DNA of 48,528 nucleotides, from assembly GCA_020635725.1 (NCBI GenBank), contig JACJZF010000016.1:1-48528 (forward strand), read 5' to 3'. Both the position numbers and the translations under genes were made by a program. The DNA is from Flavobacteriales bacterium (GTDB lineage Bacteria; Bacteroidota; Bacteroidia; Flavobacteriales_F; PHOS-HE28). Below the pieces are notes generated by a model. The model saw only the letters and a list, made by a program, of their open reading frames with translations. It was not told the origin of the DNA and did no database searches. Each line of letters begins with the position of its first letter. Within the stretch, counting starts at the first letter, position 1. Shown here in pieces: positions 23,544 to 32,091 of this stretch.

Positions 23544-23981
23544 TCACGCGCTGATCGCTTCCTGCGCGAAGAGCCATACGAGTGCCTCGCTCGGGCTCTC
23601 GAACCAGGCCACCTTGAAGGTGAGCTGGCCATTCACCGCGGTGAAGGAACGCGTCACGCTGGTCTGATTGAAGTAGTCCTTGCTGGGCAGAATGGCCATC
23701 TTCTCCAGCCCGGTGCCGAAGAGCTGCGGGAACCATACCGTATTGGCCCATTCCTCATCCTCCTTCATGATCGCCGTCATCAGGCGCAGGTCGGCAAGCC
23801 AGCAACGCACCCCGTTCTTGCGCACGAATTCCAGCGCCACGTTCAGGCCATGCCTGTATTGATCGCTGCGCGCGTGTCCTCGCCATTGCAAGTGGATCAA
23901 CTGATGGTCCGCTGCGTAGGTCATGCGCAGGAAGTCCTCATCCAGCAGCACCGGGTCCTCGTGGCGCTCCTTGGGTTCCAT
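23544..23981 (-). CDS. Hypothetical STAS/SpoIIAA-like protein
   Basis: The protein is 145 aa and cytoplasmic. The pattern of an N-terminal strand (LIHLQWRGHA), a long helix with YRHGLNVALEFVRKNG, the strand-turn CWLADLRLM and a later strand-rich half resembles the SpoIIAA/STAS-like single-domain proteins common in Bacteroidota, where function is unknown. The ATG at 23981 is selected because TATCTTTC lies 4 nt upstream; the longer frame to 24014 passes upstream of that box. It follows the DUF6090 cluster on the same strand but has its own box. Confidence 0.55.
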   Translation of the reverse strand: MEPKERHEDPVLLDEDFLRMTYAADHQLIHLQWRGHARSDQYRHGLNVALEFVRKNGVRCWLADLRLMTAIMKEDEEWANTVWFPQLFGTGLEKMAILPSKDYFNQTSVTRSFTAVNGQLTFKVAWFESPSEALVWLFAQEAISA

Positions 23982-23985
23982 ACTC

Positions 23986-23993
23986 GAAAGATA
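23986..23993 (-). promoter_or_regulatory. -7 promoter box TATCTTTC
   Basis: TAnnTTTC on the minus strand, 4 nt upstream of the ATG at 23981. Confidence 0.4.
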
Positions 23994-24010
23994 AGCGTGC
24001 GAACAAGGAA

Positions 24011-24739
24011 TCAAGCCTCCTTCGCGAGTTCCTCCTCGATGAGCGCCATCAAGGCGGTGATCTGCTTCTCGATGCTCATGTACCGGCTGATCATGAAATC
24101 GCGCATCACCAGGTTCATGCGCAGCATGCCGTGGAACTCCTGGTCGCCCATCAGGGCCGATTCATCCACGGGACGACCCGAGACGAAGACCGTATCGAGC
24201 AACACCTTGGCGCTGACCTGGGGCGTCACCTGCTCGGCCATGACCTTGCCGTCCATTTCAATCTCCAGCTGCTCCATGTACTTGTAGCGCTCGGAGTAGA
24301 GCTGCGTGATGGCGCGCCGCAGGCTGTCGTTGCTGATGAGGTCGAAGCCGATGGACTTGAGATTGTCGTAGGCCGAGGTGTTGGTGGTGAGGATGGTGCC
24401 GCCCCAGATGTTGCCGTAATGCAGCCGCATGGTATCGGAGAACGGGATGTGGCCGGTGAGCTGTCGGAGCACCGCCGCGTTCGACCGCCGCAACTGGCCG
24501 TTCTGCCTGATGTTGTACCGGCAGTCTTCAAGATCCTTGGACAGGTTGCCGTGCATCTCCCGAAGCAGCGATCGCTCCTGGGTGCGTGCCTTCCGGTCCG
24601 CGTTCCAGTTGTTCACGTTCAACGCGATGAGAATCCCGATCACCACAAGCACGATCTCACCGATGGCATAGCTGAGGTACCGTGTGATGCGGCCTTGGGC
24701 CAGCAGCCTCTGGCGGATCGATCGGAAGAAACGGATCAC
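24011..24739 (-). CDS. DUF6090-family membrane protein (fourth in operon)
   Basis: The protein is 242 aa. The N-terminus FFRSIRQRLLAQGRITRYL leads into one membrane helix (YAIGEIVLVVIGILIALNV) followed by NNWNADRK, the signature of DUF6090 proteins. The remaining ~190 residues are predicted helical, with a charged coiled-coil start and a C-terminal helix ending in Glu/Ala. The family has no known function. Its ATG overlaps the stop of the upstream paralogue by 4 bp. It is the most diverged of the four: LAQGRIT replaces LKENRFT. Confidence 0.85.
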   Translation of the reverse strand: MIRFFRSIRQRLLAQGRITRYLSYAIGEIVLVVIGILIALNVNNWNADRKARTQERSLLREMHGNLSKDLEDCRYNIRQNGQLRRSNAAVLRQLTGHIPFSDTMRLHYGNIWGGTILTTNTSAYDNLKSIGFDLISNDSLRRAITQLYSERYKYMEQLEIEMDGKVMAEQVTPQVSAKVLLDTVFVSGRPVDESALMGDQEFHGMLRMNLVMRDFMISRYMSIEKQITALMALIEEELAKEA

Positions 24740-25521
24740 GGGCGTTGGATATCGTTGTTAATGTGCACGATCAAGCGTTCGATGTGGTCGCGCATATCGC
24801 GGCCCCGGCGCAGCATGCTGGTGTTGTTGTTCGCGGCCAGGTGCAATCCGTTGCGTACCTGACGATCGTTCAGGAAGGCATCAGCCTGATGGGCCGCTTC
24901 CGCCAATTCATCCGCTGAAAGCGGCCTCTTCACCGCTGTTCCCGACGCGAACGAAGCCCTGCGGTCCACGAATGTGCCCAATTCCCTGATGAGGGCGTGC
25001 CGGTCGTAGAGGTAGTAGTCGTACTCCCTGCGCATGTGCTCGGTGTAGATCCTGTCCGTCTCCTGCATCTGCTTCAGTTCGAGCATCATGGACTTGATGC
25101 TGTCGTTCTTGATGACACTGAGGTTCCCGGAGCCGACGAGCTCATCCACGGTGTTGGTCTGGGGAGCGAAGCGGACCCAGCGGAACACGTTCCAGATCAA
25201 CGAATCCACCACCAGCAAGTCGTGGTAGGTCTCCAGCGGCGGCCGGTCCAGCAGGATCAGCGCGCTCTGCACTTTCCGGTCACGTTCCTGCATGATCGCA
25301 TCCAAGGCGTCCAGGTCGGCGTTGAGGTCCGCTTTCAAGCCTTTCAGGAAGTCCACCTCCTTCTGCCGCTCCTTGCGCTGCTCGTTCCACATGTTCACCT
25401 GCAACGCGAGCAGTATGCCCACCATCACCAGCACGATCTCGCCCACCGCATAGATCAGGTAGCGCGTGAAGCGGTTCTCCTTCAGGAGGCGTTGGCGGAT
25501 CGAGTTGAAGATGCGGGGCAT
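24736..25521 (-). CDS. DUF6090-family membrane protein (third in operon)
   Basis: The protein is 261 aa, with the same layout: IRQRLLKENRFTRYL, helix AVGEIVLVMVGILLALQV, then NMWNEQRKERQ and a long helical domain. The membrane-proximal motif matches its neighbours almost residue for residue, while the C-terminal two thirds are dissimilar except for scattered positions (for example VDELVGSGNLSVIKNDSIKS, which parallels LVSSGSLDLLMDDSLKS in the next gene). It starts 3 bp after the upstream gene's stop. Function unknown. Confidence 0.88.
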   Translation of the reverse strand: MPRIFNSIRQRLLKENRFTRYLIYAVGEIVLVMVGILLALQVNMWNEQRKERQKEVDFLKGLKADLNADLDALDAIMQERDRKVQSALILLDRPPLETYHDLLVVDSLIWNVFRWVRFAPQTNTVDELVGSGNLSVIKNDSIKSMMLELKQMQETDRIYTEHMRREYDYYLYDRHALIRELGTFVDRRASFASGTAVKRPLSADELAEAAHQADAFLNDRQVRNGLHLAANNNTSMLRRGRDMRDHIERLIVHINNDIQRP

Positions 25522-25524
25522 GGA

Positions 25525-26292
25525 TCAACTGCTCAATTGGGAATCGATCCGAACGAGCGCTTGCTCGGTGGACCGCATCATGGACTGCAGGTGCCCGATG
25601 ATGTCCCTCCCGTTGATCTTGCACAGGGCCATGCCGTTCTTGAAGGTGGGGTCATTCATCAGAGCGGACATGACCTCCGGCGCCATGGGTACAGCATCGG
25701 ACCGGTCCGACCCTGCGGACATGGCCAGATAGGTATTGAAACTCCGTTCGACGTCACCGGTACGGAAGAATAAGCCATACAGGAATTCGTCATAGTCATG
25801 GCGGATGTGGTCCTGGTAGGAATCGATCCGGTCGTATTCCAGCTCCATGCCAAGCAATGCGCTCTTCAGGCTGTCGTCCATTAGCAGGTCAAGGCTTCCG
25901 GAGCTGACAAGCTCCTTCATGGTGCTGTTGTTGCGGTGGAAGGGATCCCTGTAGAGGACACTGATCGTGTGGTAGCTGAAAGAATCCGGCGAGAGCGTGC
26001 GCGAACCCTCGAAGCAGTCGATCATCACCTGCGCCGAACGGATATTGGTGGTGTACAGATCGATGCTTCGCCGCAGTTCGAGGATGTTCAGCGAGAGATC
26101 CGACCGCAAGCCTTGGAGAAACACCCTCTCGCGTCCCCTATCGTGCCGCGACTCCCTGTAATTGTTCACCTGAAGAGCGATCAGGATACCGATCACCACC
26201 AGCACGATCTCACCGATGGCATACACCAGATAGCGCGTGAAGCGGTTCTCCTTCAAGAGGCGCTGGCGGATGCTGTTGAAGACACGGGCCAT
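25525..26292 (-). CDS. DUF6090-family membrane protein (second in operon)
   Basis: The protein is 255 aa. IRQRLLKENRFTRYLVYA, helix AIGEIVLVVIGILIALQV and NNYRESRHDRGRE are followed by a helical domain containing MKELVSSGSLDLLMDDSLKS. The N-terminal ~45 codons are nearly identical at the DNA level to those of both flanking paralogues, suggesting recent duplication or gene conversion. It starts 9 bp after the previous gene. Orientation is probably cytoplasmic N-terminus with the large domain periplasmic, by charge; that is inference. Confidence 0.88.
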   Translation of the reverse strand: MARVFNSIRQRLLKENRFTRYLVYAIGEIVLVVIGILIALQVNNYRESRHDRGRERVFLQGLRSDLSLNILELRRSIDLYTTNIRSAQVMIDCFEGSRTLSPDSFSYHTISVLYRDPFHRNNSTMKELVSSGSLDLLMDDSLKSALLGMELEYDRIDSYQDHIRHDYDEFLYGLFFRTGDVERSFNTYLAMSAGSDRSDAVPMAPEVMSALMNDPTFKNGMALCKINGRDIIGHLQSMMRSTEQALVRIDSQLSS

Positions 26293-26301
26293 GCTTCGGT
26301 C

Positions 26302-27045
26302 CTATCGTTTCAGCTCCCGATCGATCATGCCATGCAACCGCTCGCTCAGCGCCACGACCTCCTCCAGCTGGGCATTCATGGTGGAGAACTCGACCAGCAC
26401 CATGAGGAAGCCGTTCTTGACCCGCACATCGGCGAAATAGGCATCGAAGTCCGCGCGGCGCAGCTCACCGTCCTTCTTCATGTGCAGATCGAGCATGGGC
26501 CCCAGGTCCATGCGCTCGTAGGCGGGCTTGTAGATGATCTCCTCCGAGTCGAAGCGGAAGTGGTCCTCCTCGGCCTTGGTCTGCTTGTAGAGCGACTCGA
26601 GCACGAGCAGAGCGGTCTTGATGCTGTCGTTGGTGATGGTGGCCAGGCCGCCTGAGTTCATGAGCTCGGCCACCGTGAAGTTGATCGGGTAGAAGCGTTT
26701 CCAGTCGTACACCGATATGCAGTCCTCGTTGAAGGCCTTCCAATCGGTGATGGGCTCGCCGTCGATCTTGGCCACCACGCGCTGCGCGGCACCCATCGTC
26801 TCACCGCGCTTGCGGATGAAGGCGTTGGCCTTCTCCACGTTCGCCTGCAGGTCTGCCTGGATGTTGCGCAGGTAATTGAGCTCGGCTGCGCGGGCGTTGC
26901 GTCGGTCCCTATTCGTGTTCAGCTGCAGCGCGATCAGGATCCCGATCACCACCAGCACGATCTCGCCCACGGCGTAGATCAGGTAGCGCGTGAAGCGGTT
27001 CTCCTTCAGGAGTCGCTGCCGGATCTTGTTGAAGAAGCGGGCCAT
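26302..27045 (-). CDS. DUF6090-family membrane protein (first in operon)
   Basis: The protein is 247 aa. FFNKIRQRLLKENRFTRYL, helix AVGEIVLVVIGILIALQL and NTNRDRRNARA open the protein. The rest is helical, with the shared block VAELMNSGGLATITNDSIKT. It is the promoter-proximal member of a four-gene unit (27045 to 24011) with gaps of 9, 3 and -4 bp. A TAGCTTGG box lies 7 nt upstream. Confidence 0.88.
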   Translation of the reverse strand: MARFFNKIRQRLLKENRFTRYLIYAVGEIVLVVIGILIALQLNTNRDRRNARAAELNYLRNIQADLQANVEKANAFIRKRGETMGAAQRVVAKIDGEPITDWKAFNEDCISVYDWKRFYPINFTVAELMNSGGLATITNDSIKTALLVLESLYKQTKAEEDHFRFDSEEIIYKPAYERMDLGPMLDLHMKKDGELRRADFDAYFADVRVKNGFLMVLVEFSTMNAQLEEVVALSERLHGMIDRELKR

Positions 27046-27052
27046 CGGGACG

Positions 27053-27060
27053 CCAAGCTA
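27053..27060 (-). promoter_or_regulatory. -7 promoter box TAGCTTGG for the DUF6090 operon
   Basis: TAGCTTGG on the minus strand, 7 nt before the first ATG. The same 8-mer precedes the gene at 34202. Confidence 0.4.
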
Positions 27061-27099
27061 ACCGCCCGCCCCTAATCGACAACCTCTCCTGGCAGAAGC

Positions 27100-27681
27100 C
27101 TACCAGCGCAGGTCCTCTGCTTCCCTGCTCGTGGACCGGGTGCTGATGACCACCTGTTGCGATGACTCGTACAGCTCGATCCGCAGGGCCACGAGCAGAT
27201 CACCGTCCTTACCCGGCAACCGTGCCACGTAGACCGGGCGATCCGCATCCAAGGGCTCCAGATTGGGCTCGTTCACGGCAGTCCCGTACGGCCAGCGCAG
27301 CGCGGTCACCTCGCCATCGACCCACTGATGCCGGGGCAGCATATGGTCGTTCTCCAGCCCAGGATCGGGCAGCGTGTCATGCTCGGCGAAGGATGTGGGT
27401 GCACCCGGTCTCGTGCGCTCCGCCATGTGCAGGAACCGTGTTCCGTTCACGCATCTCACCGATCGGATGCACCACCCATGGCTGCTCGGCACATCGTCGG
27501 TGCCCTCCTGCCGCCCCACGACCTGCAGGTCGGCCAGCCCATCCTTGTTCAGGTCGATGAGCTCATCGGCGATCATCCGACATGGGCGGTAGCGGAACAT
27601 GATGTCACCGGGCTGCGCCAGCGTGCCATTGAATGCCCCGAGGCACAACAGTGCCAATAGGATGCTCACGTGTGCTTGCAT
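27100..27681 (-). CDS. Hypothetical secreted protein
   Basis: The protein is 193 aa. A signal peptide (MQAHVSILLALLCLGAFNG, cleavage near LAQ) is followed by a soluble domain with DLNKDGLADLQVV, an Asp-rich calcium-loop-like segment of the kind found in FG-GAP/VCBS repeats, and two Cys in WCIRSVRCVNG that could form a disulphide. No full family is recognised. It lies between the DUF6090 operon and a T9SS protein on the same strand, with no overlap to either. Confidence 0.65.
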   Translation of the reverse strand: MQAHVSILLALLCLGAFNGTLAQPGDIMFRYRPCRMIADELIDLNKDGLADLQVVGRQEGTDDVPSSHGWCIRSVRCVNGTRFLHMAERTRPGAPTSFAEHDTLPDPGLENDHMLPRHQWVDGEVTALRWPYGTAVNEPNLEPLDADRPVYVARLPGKDGDLLVALRIELYESSQQVVISTRSTSREAEDLRW

Positions 27682-27767
27682 GGTGTCCGGTACACGCAGG
27701 ACCGCAACTGGTTCATCTCACGGTTGTGCGCCTCATCTGCGAAGGTCGCGCGCTGGAGCGCGGCGAA

Positions 27768-27802
27768 GCCCCGCCCGGTGGGATTCCTCCACCCAGCGGG
27801 GC
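27768..27802 (-). terminator. Hairpin after the T9SS gene at 27820
   Basis: Bracketed stem: GCCCCGC with GCGGGGC enclosing GGTGG with CCACC (27777-27793). It lies 18 bp beyond the 3' end of the minus-strand gene. No T-rich tail follows, so it may act as an RNA 3' end barrier rather than a classical terminator. Confidence 0.4.
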
Positions 27803-27819
27803 CGCTTGCCCTTGTGGCC

Positions 27820-28818
27820 TTACTGCACAATGATGCGCCGCGAACGCCGACCACCGCGTTGATCCACGGCAACCAGCGTGTAGCTGTCGGGTCGCAACCC
27901 GCGAACATTCATGATGATGCGCTGGCCATCGCGTGCTCCCGTCGGCAATTGCCGCACCGTGCGTCCGGCGTTGTCGAGCACGAGCAGCTGCGCGAGCGGA
28001 GCATGCGTCCCGGCGTCCTCGATGGTGATCGATTCGTCGGCGGGCACAGGGTACACCGTGAGCGAGGCATCGGCCGTGGCATCATCCTGCGTGCCCGTGC
28101 TCAGGTCGCCCACCCATTGCGCGTACTCCGTGACGATGGTGCTTCCCATGAAGGTTACCGCGGTGTGGACAAGCTGCGCCACCGGGTAAGACACGTTCGC
28201 GGAGTAGTAGAGGTAGTTGTCCTGCACGGAGGTGAACACGAGGAAGCCGACGGAATCGACGGTGGTAGCCTGCCAGTGCACGCGGAGCACATCGCTCACC
28301 ATGCCGGTCGGGAGCAACGCCTGGCCATAGCCATCGGCCTGCGCCGTGATGCTGGTATGGCGCGCCACGCTGTACTCATCGCTCTCGAAATTGGCCGACT
28401 CCTGATCCGTCCACGTCGTGCCCATCGTGCAGGGGAACGGGAGGTAAAGGCCCTGATCCGAATTCACGATGCGTGTGCCCGCAGCCGTGGAGCCCGCGAA
28501 GTACACGCCGTCGGACGCGGCACGGAAGTACATGATGGCCTCCTGGCCGGTCTGCGCCACGGTGCTCGCCGGGAAATAGGTGCCGTCGGGCGTGCCACCC
28601 GGGGACACCAGCGCGATGATCGCGGTGCTATCCGTGGTGAGCGCGCCCAGATTCCAGGTCTGGCCCGCACCCGAATTGCCGGGCGATACGTAAGCGCTAT
28701 ATCGCAGCGTATAGGAGGTGCCCACCGCAGGGGCGTGGGTCGCGAACTGCAGCACCGGCTGTGCGTTGAGCAAGGCGGCGCAAACGGTCATCGAAAGAAG
28801 AGAGAGTGTCCTGTACAT
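27820..28818 (-). CDS. Secreted protein with T9SS C-terminal sorting domain
   Basis: The protein is 332 aa. The ATG at 28818 opens a signal peptide (YRTLSLLSMTVCAALLNA, then QPV). The body is beta-rich with Thr/Ser/Gly repeats (GTSYTLRYSAYVSPGNSGAG, PVGTSYTLR). The C-terminal ~75 residues (VYPVPADESITIEDAG to GLRPDSYTLVAVDQRGGRRSRRIIV) form a T9SS type A sorting domain, directing export by the type IX system and possible surface attachment. The frame extends further upstream to 28929 without signal-like sequence. The function of the body is unknown. Confidence 0.8.
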   Translation of the reverse strand: MYRTLSLLSMTVCAALLNAQPVLQFATHAPAVGTSYTLRYSAYVSPGNSGAGQTWNLGALTTDSTAIIALVSPGGTPDGTYFPASTVAQTGQEAIMYFRAASDGVYFAGSTAAGTRIVNSDQGLYLPFPCTMGTTWTDQESANFESDEYSVARHTSITAQADGYGQALLPTGMVSDVLRVHWQATTVDSVGFLVFTSVQDNYLYYSANVSYPVAQLVHTAVTFMGSTIVTEYAQWVGDLSTGTQDDATADASLTVYPVPADESITIEDAGTHAPLAQLLVLDNAGRTVRQLPTGARDGQRIIMNVRGLRPDSYTLVAVDQRGGRRSRRIIVQ

Positions 28819-28915
28819 GGGGTATTGGTGTTTTCCTGGGACATGGGACGGAGTGAGCGTCCTGTTGTTACCGCAAGCACCCCGGCTTCGGATGAGCGGT
28901 TGAAAGGCGTGATGG

Positions 28916-29890
28916 TCAGTTGCGGTCATCGGCGAGCAAGGGGCCGGTCTCGTGATCGATGGCGGGCAGGGAGCGCAGGTAATTCCAGATCGCCTTCAGG
29001 TCGTCGTCGCTCATGCGCGCGTAGCTGGCCCAAGGCATGGGGCTACCGGTGAAGCGCGGCCCTGCACGGAAGCGCATGCGGAACACGTCGAAGTCCCAGT
29101 CGCGGAGGTGGCCCGTGCGCGTGTCGGGTGTGAGGTTCGGTGTGTTGAAGGCCACGCCCGGCGCATCGCCCTGCATCCCTTTCCAGCCGGCGTAGGGCTG
29201 CCCGATGAAAGAGCCGTTCGTGAGGTCGCGCTCGGTATGGCAGCCGCGGCAATTGGCGATGCTGTTCGCGAGGTAGGCGCCGTACGCGGCCGTCGTATCG
29301 GGCTGCACATCCGCCGGTCGTTCGTGGTCCTGAGCGCCCATGGGCTTGATCAGGAAGGCCTTCGCGATGCGGCCCACCGCATTGATCTCATCTTGAGGTA
29401 CCGGCGTGGCATCTGGTCTCACCGTGCGCAGGTAGCTGATGATCGCGGCGAGATCGGCATCGCTCAACTCATAGAAGGGCATGAAGTCGAGCACCGCGCG
29501 GCCATCGCTGCCCACGCCGTAGCGCAGGGTGCGTGCGATCTCCGCATCGCTGAGCGCGCCGATGCCGTGCGTGGTATCGCCGGTGATGTTGCGCGAATGC
29601 ACCACGCCCACGGGCAGCTCGAAGGAGTGCCCGCCGCGCAGCGGCACGGTCTCTCCACGGAGGTAGGCCTCCTCGTGCGCATCGTCGGTGTGGCAGCCTG
29701 TACAATGCGCCGGACCGTTCACGAGGTACCCGCCGCGGGCGATGAGGGCGCTATCGGTGCTGGCGTGCACCGCCGGATAGGGTGCCTCGTAGGTGAGGTG
29801 CTGCCTGCCGGCGACCACCAGCGTGAGCGCGATGGCGAGCATGGCGATGATCGCTGCTGCTCGGAGGAGATTGCGTTTGATGCTGCGCAT
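28916..29890 (-). CDS. Di-haem c-type cytochrome, membrane-anchored
   Basis: The protein is 324 aa. A basic N-terminus and one hydrophobic helix (AAAIIAMLAIALTLVVAG) act as signal or anchor. Two c-haem motifs are CTGCH (63-67) and CRGCH (214-218), each starting a cytochrome c domain with a late Met ligand candidate (FMPFYELSDADL; GSPMPWASYARMSDDDL). The repeats ALSDAEIARTLRYGV / LKAIWNYLRSL fit class I cytochromes of the gluconate/alcohol dehydrogenase subunit type. The expected role is periplasmic electron transfer; no dehydrogenase partner is in the window. The gene encoding a membrane protein ends 30 bp upstream on the same strand. Confidence 0.88.
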   Translation of the reverse strand: MRSIKRNLLRAAAIIAMLAIALTLVVAGRQHLTYEAPYPAVHASTDSALIARGGYLVNGPAHCTGCHTDDAHEEAYLRGETVPLRGGHSFELPVGVVHSRNITGDTTHGIGALSDAEIARTLRYGVGSDGRAVLDFMPFYELSDADLAAIISYLRTVRPDATPVPQDEINAVGRIAKAFLIKPMGAQDHERPADVQPDTTAAYGAYLANSIANCRGCHTERDLTNGSFIGQPYAGWKGMQGDAPGVAFNTPNLTPDTRTGHLRDWDFDVFRMRFRAGPRFTGSPMPWASYARMSDDDLKAIWNYLRSLPAIDHETGPLLADDRN

Positions 29891-29920
29891 GGGTGTGCTG
29901 TTCCCGTTTCGTTGCCGGCA

Positions 29921-30634
29921 TCACTGGGCCAGGGCATGCTCGTGGCCCGCGCCGTTGGCTGCGCGGCGCATCAGCCAGACTCCGATGATGATCGGCCATA
30001 CGATGCCCATGAGCAGATAGATGTTCAGGCCGATCTCGCTGAGCAGCGGCCACCCCATCATGTTCCCCTTGGCATCGAGCACGCAGGCCACGCCCGCCAC
30101 GATGGCCCCGTAGCCCGCGAAGGCCGAAGCAGAGCGCAGCAGCAGGCCGATGCCGATCCACCACACGCCCGCGAAGAGCACCTCCAGGATGTTCCACAGC
30201 CCATCGACCACCGCCACCGTGCTGGCCTTGAACACCAGCTCGATCAACGGCCGCTCATCGGGTGCCGCAACCAGGTGCTGCTGCATCAGCTCAGGCCAGA
30301 GCACGGCGAGCACCACCGCGCCCACCGCGCCGATGAGCGCATAGGCCAGTCCGCTGAAGGTGAAGAGCGGCACCCACGGGCTGCGGAAGCGGTAGAGGCT
30401 GTGCAGGTGCAGGATCACCGGCACCAGCAGCAGGTAATAGCCGAAGAGGTCGAGGATGTTGAACCAGTACGCGAGGCGGTGGTTCTGCGCATGCTGCAGC
30501 GTGCGCAGGGGATCGGCGAAGGCGTCCATGTCGCCATCGACGGCGAGCACGCCCACCACGAGGCAGGCGGCGGCGAGCAGGCCCGAGGCGATCGAGGTGA
30601 GGCCCACGGCGCGGGTGTAGAAGGAGCGTTCCAT
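29921..30634 (-). CDS. Hypothetical multi-pass membrane protein
   Basis: The protein is 237 aa with about six hydrophobic segments: GLTSIASGLLAAACLVVGVL near the N-terminus, AYWFNILDLFGYYLLLVPV, FSGLAYALIGAVGAVVLAVL, LWNILEVLFAGVWWIGIGLL and a last ILMGIVWPIIIGVWLM-like helix. It resembles DUF4386-type proteins only in general layout. The ATG at 30634 is supported by a GAGTTTTG box 15 nt upstream (one mismatch to TAnnTTTG). It may be co-transcribed with the cytochrome c gene 30 bp downstream. Confidence 0.7.
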   Translation of the reverse strand: MERSFYTRAVGLTSIASGLLAAACLVVGVLAVDGDMDAFADPLRTLQHAQNHRLAYWFNILDLFGYYLLLVPVILHLHSLYRFRSPWVPLFTFSGLAYALIGAVGAVVLAVLWPELMQQHLVAAPDERPLIELVFKASTVAVVDGLWNILEVLFAGVWWIGIGLLLRSASAFAGYGAIVAGVACVLDAKGNMMGWPLLSEIGLNIYLLMGIVWPIIIGVWLMRRAANGAGHEHALAQ

Positions 30635-30776
30635 GAGTGTTCGTTTGGTGCGGCAAAACTCCCGGCGCGCCATCCTGCGGGACTTGACGGAATGCGACAT
30701 CTTCCTGTCAATGCGCGCCACGTGCATCTCGCATCAACTCCTCGGGCACACGATCAGGATCGCACCACAGAGCCAA

Positions 30777-30940
30777 GGCAAGCCCTCCTCTCAAACGCGG
30801 TGCGCGGTGGCTGTCCACGATCCGCGCGGGCCAGTCGGTCGGCGTGCCGGTGCGTAGAGCCAGCGCGGTAGCCGAGCCGTCTGGACTTGGATCGTGGTTG
30901 ATCTTTGGCTCCACCTTTCCATCAAGGGAAAGGTGGAAGA
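30777..30940 (+). repeat. Dispersed ~165-bp element, copy 1
   Basis: Between the divergent genes at 30634 and 31006 (371 bp without a gene) lies one copy of an element found in opposite orientation at 43274-43441. Shared landmarks in order are GCGGTGG-TGTCCACG (30804-30819), a GC-rich middle, GTGGTTGATCTTTGGCTCC (30893 onward), and a hairpin with arms CCACCTTTCC (30911-30920) and GGAAAGGTGG (30927-30936) around ATCAAG. The rest of the intergenic region to the left shows nothing recognisable. Confidence 0.75.
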
Positions 30941-30988
30941 GGGGCTTATCACGATGCTTCAAGGACAACAGCGCAGACCTCTCCTCCC

Positions 30989-30996
30989 TACTTTCG
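30989..30996 (+). promoter_or_regulatory. -7 promoter box TACTTTCG
   Basis: TACTTTCG, 9 nt before the ATG at 31006. A GGAG stretch at 31000-31003 is one of the few Shine-Dalgarno-like sequences in the window. Confidence 0.45.
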
Positions 30997-31005
30997 ACCG
31001 GAGCC

Positions 31006-32049
31006 ATGCCCGCCACCGTTCTCTCCTCCGACAGCAGCCTATGGGTCTCCATGCAGATCCTGCGCGGCATCGTGCTGGCCGCCGCGCACAGCCCCGCCGA
31101 GCGTGCCGCCATCTGCGCCACGGCCGGCCTCACGGCCGATGACCTGGACCGCGTGGACATGCGCCTCACGCTCGAACAGAACTGCGCGCTCATGGAGGCC
31201 GCGCTCCGCATCAGCGGCGATGCGCAGCTCGGGCTGCACGTTGGCGAACGCACCAGCGCCACTGTGCTCGGCATGACGGGCCACCTCATGGAGAGCAGCG
31301 CCGATCTGATCGGCGCGCTGCAGGGGCTCTCGGCCTTCACCATGGCCTTCACCCGCATCTACGGCTTCCGGCTCGAGGTGGTGGCCGACGAGGCCGCGCT
31401 GCATTGCGAGCCGCTCGCCATCTGGAACGATGTATCGCCCGAGACCGCGCGCCACAGCGTGGACTACACCTATGCCGGGGCGCTGCGCGTGCTGCAGCTC
31501 TTGAGCGGCCGCCGTGTGCTGCCCTTGCGCGTGCACTACCGCTATCCGCGTCCCGCAGACCTGCGCGAGCACGAGCGACTGCTGGGCTGCAGACCGCTCT
31601 TCGGTGAGGATGCCAACCGCATGGTCTTCCGCCTGGCCGACCTGCAAGCGCCCGTGGTGGGCTACAACCCGCGCATGAACGCCATGCTGCGCGCCATGCT
31701 CGAGGAGGAGATCCGCGTGCTCGCCGAGGGAGCGCCCTTCCGTGAGAAGGTGAAGCGCATCGTGCTCGAGAACCTGCAGGTGACCTTCCCGCCGCTGGAG
31801 GCGATCGCCGATGCGCTGTGCATCACGCCGCGCACCCTGCAGCGCAAGCTGCAGGACGAAGGCACCAGCTTCCGCGAGCTGTGTGATGCGCTCAAGGAAG
31901 AGGTGGCGCGCAACCTGCTCGGCAATCCCGAGCTCAGCATCAGCGACATCGCCATGCGTCTGGGCTACGCCGAGGTCACCAGCTTCCAACGCGCCTTCAG
32001 GCAGTGGACCGGCGTGCCGCCGAATGAGTACCGGCGCACGCTCGGCTGA
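31006..32049 (+). CDS. AraC-family transcriptional regulator (arabinose-binding-type N-domain)
   Basis: The protein is 347 aa. The N-terminal ~190 residues match the 'Arabinose_bd' sensor domain of OruR/ArgR-like AraC regulators (RLTLEQNCALMEAALRISGD, LGLHVGERT, LMESSADLIGALQGLSAF). The C-terminal ~100 residues carry two helix-turn-helix motifs: VTFPPLEAIADALCITPRTLQRKL and LGNPELSISDIAMRLGYAEVTSFQRAFRQWTGVPP, then NEYRR. It is a DNA-binding activator or repressor; its ligand is unknown. The frame is open upstream through the repeat element to 30844, but the box and GGAG favour 31006. Its 3' end faces the propeller lipoprotein gene. Confidence 0.9.
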   Translation: MPATVLSSDSSLWVSMQILRGIVLAAAHSPAERAAICATAGLTADDLDRVDMRLTLEQNCALMEAALRISGDAQLGLHVGERTSATVLGMTGHLMESSADLIGALQGLSAFTMAFTRIYGFRLEVVADEAALHCEPLAIWNDVSPETARHSVDYTYAGALRVLQLLSGRRVLPLRVHYRYPRPADLREHERLLGCRPLFGEDANRMVFRLADLQAPVVGYNPRMNAMLRAMLEEEIRVLAEGAPFREKVKRIVLENLQVTFPPLEAIADALCITPRTLQRKLQDEGTSFRELCDALKEEVARNLLGNPELSISDIAMRLGYAEVTSFQRAFRQWTGVPPNEYRRTLG

Positions 32050-32091
32050 GCGCATCCATCATGCAAGTGCCGGCCGCTACTCCTCTTCCCC

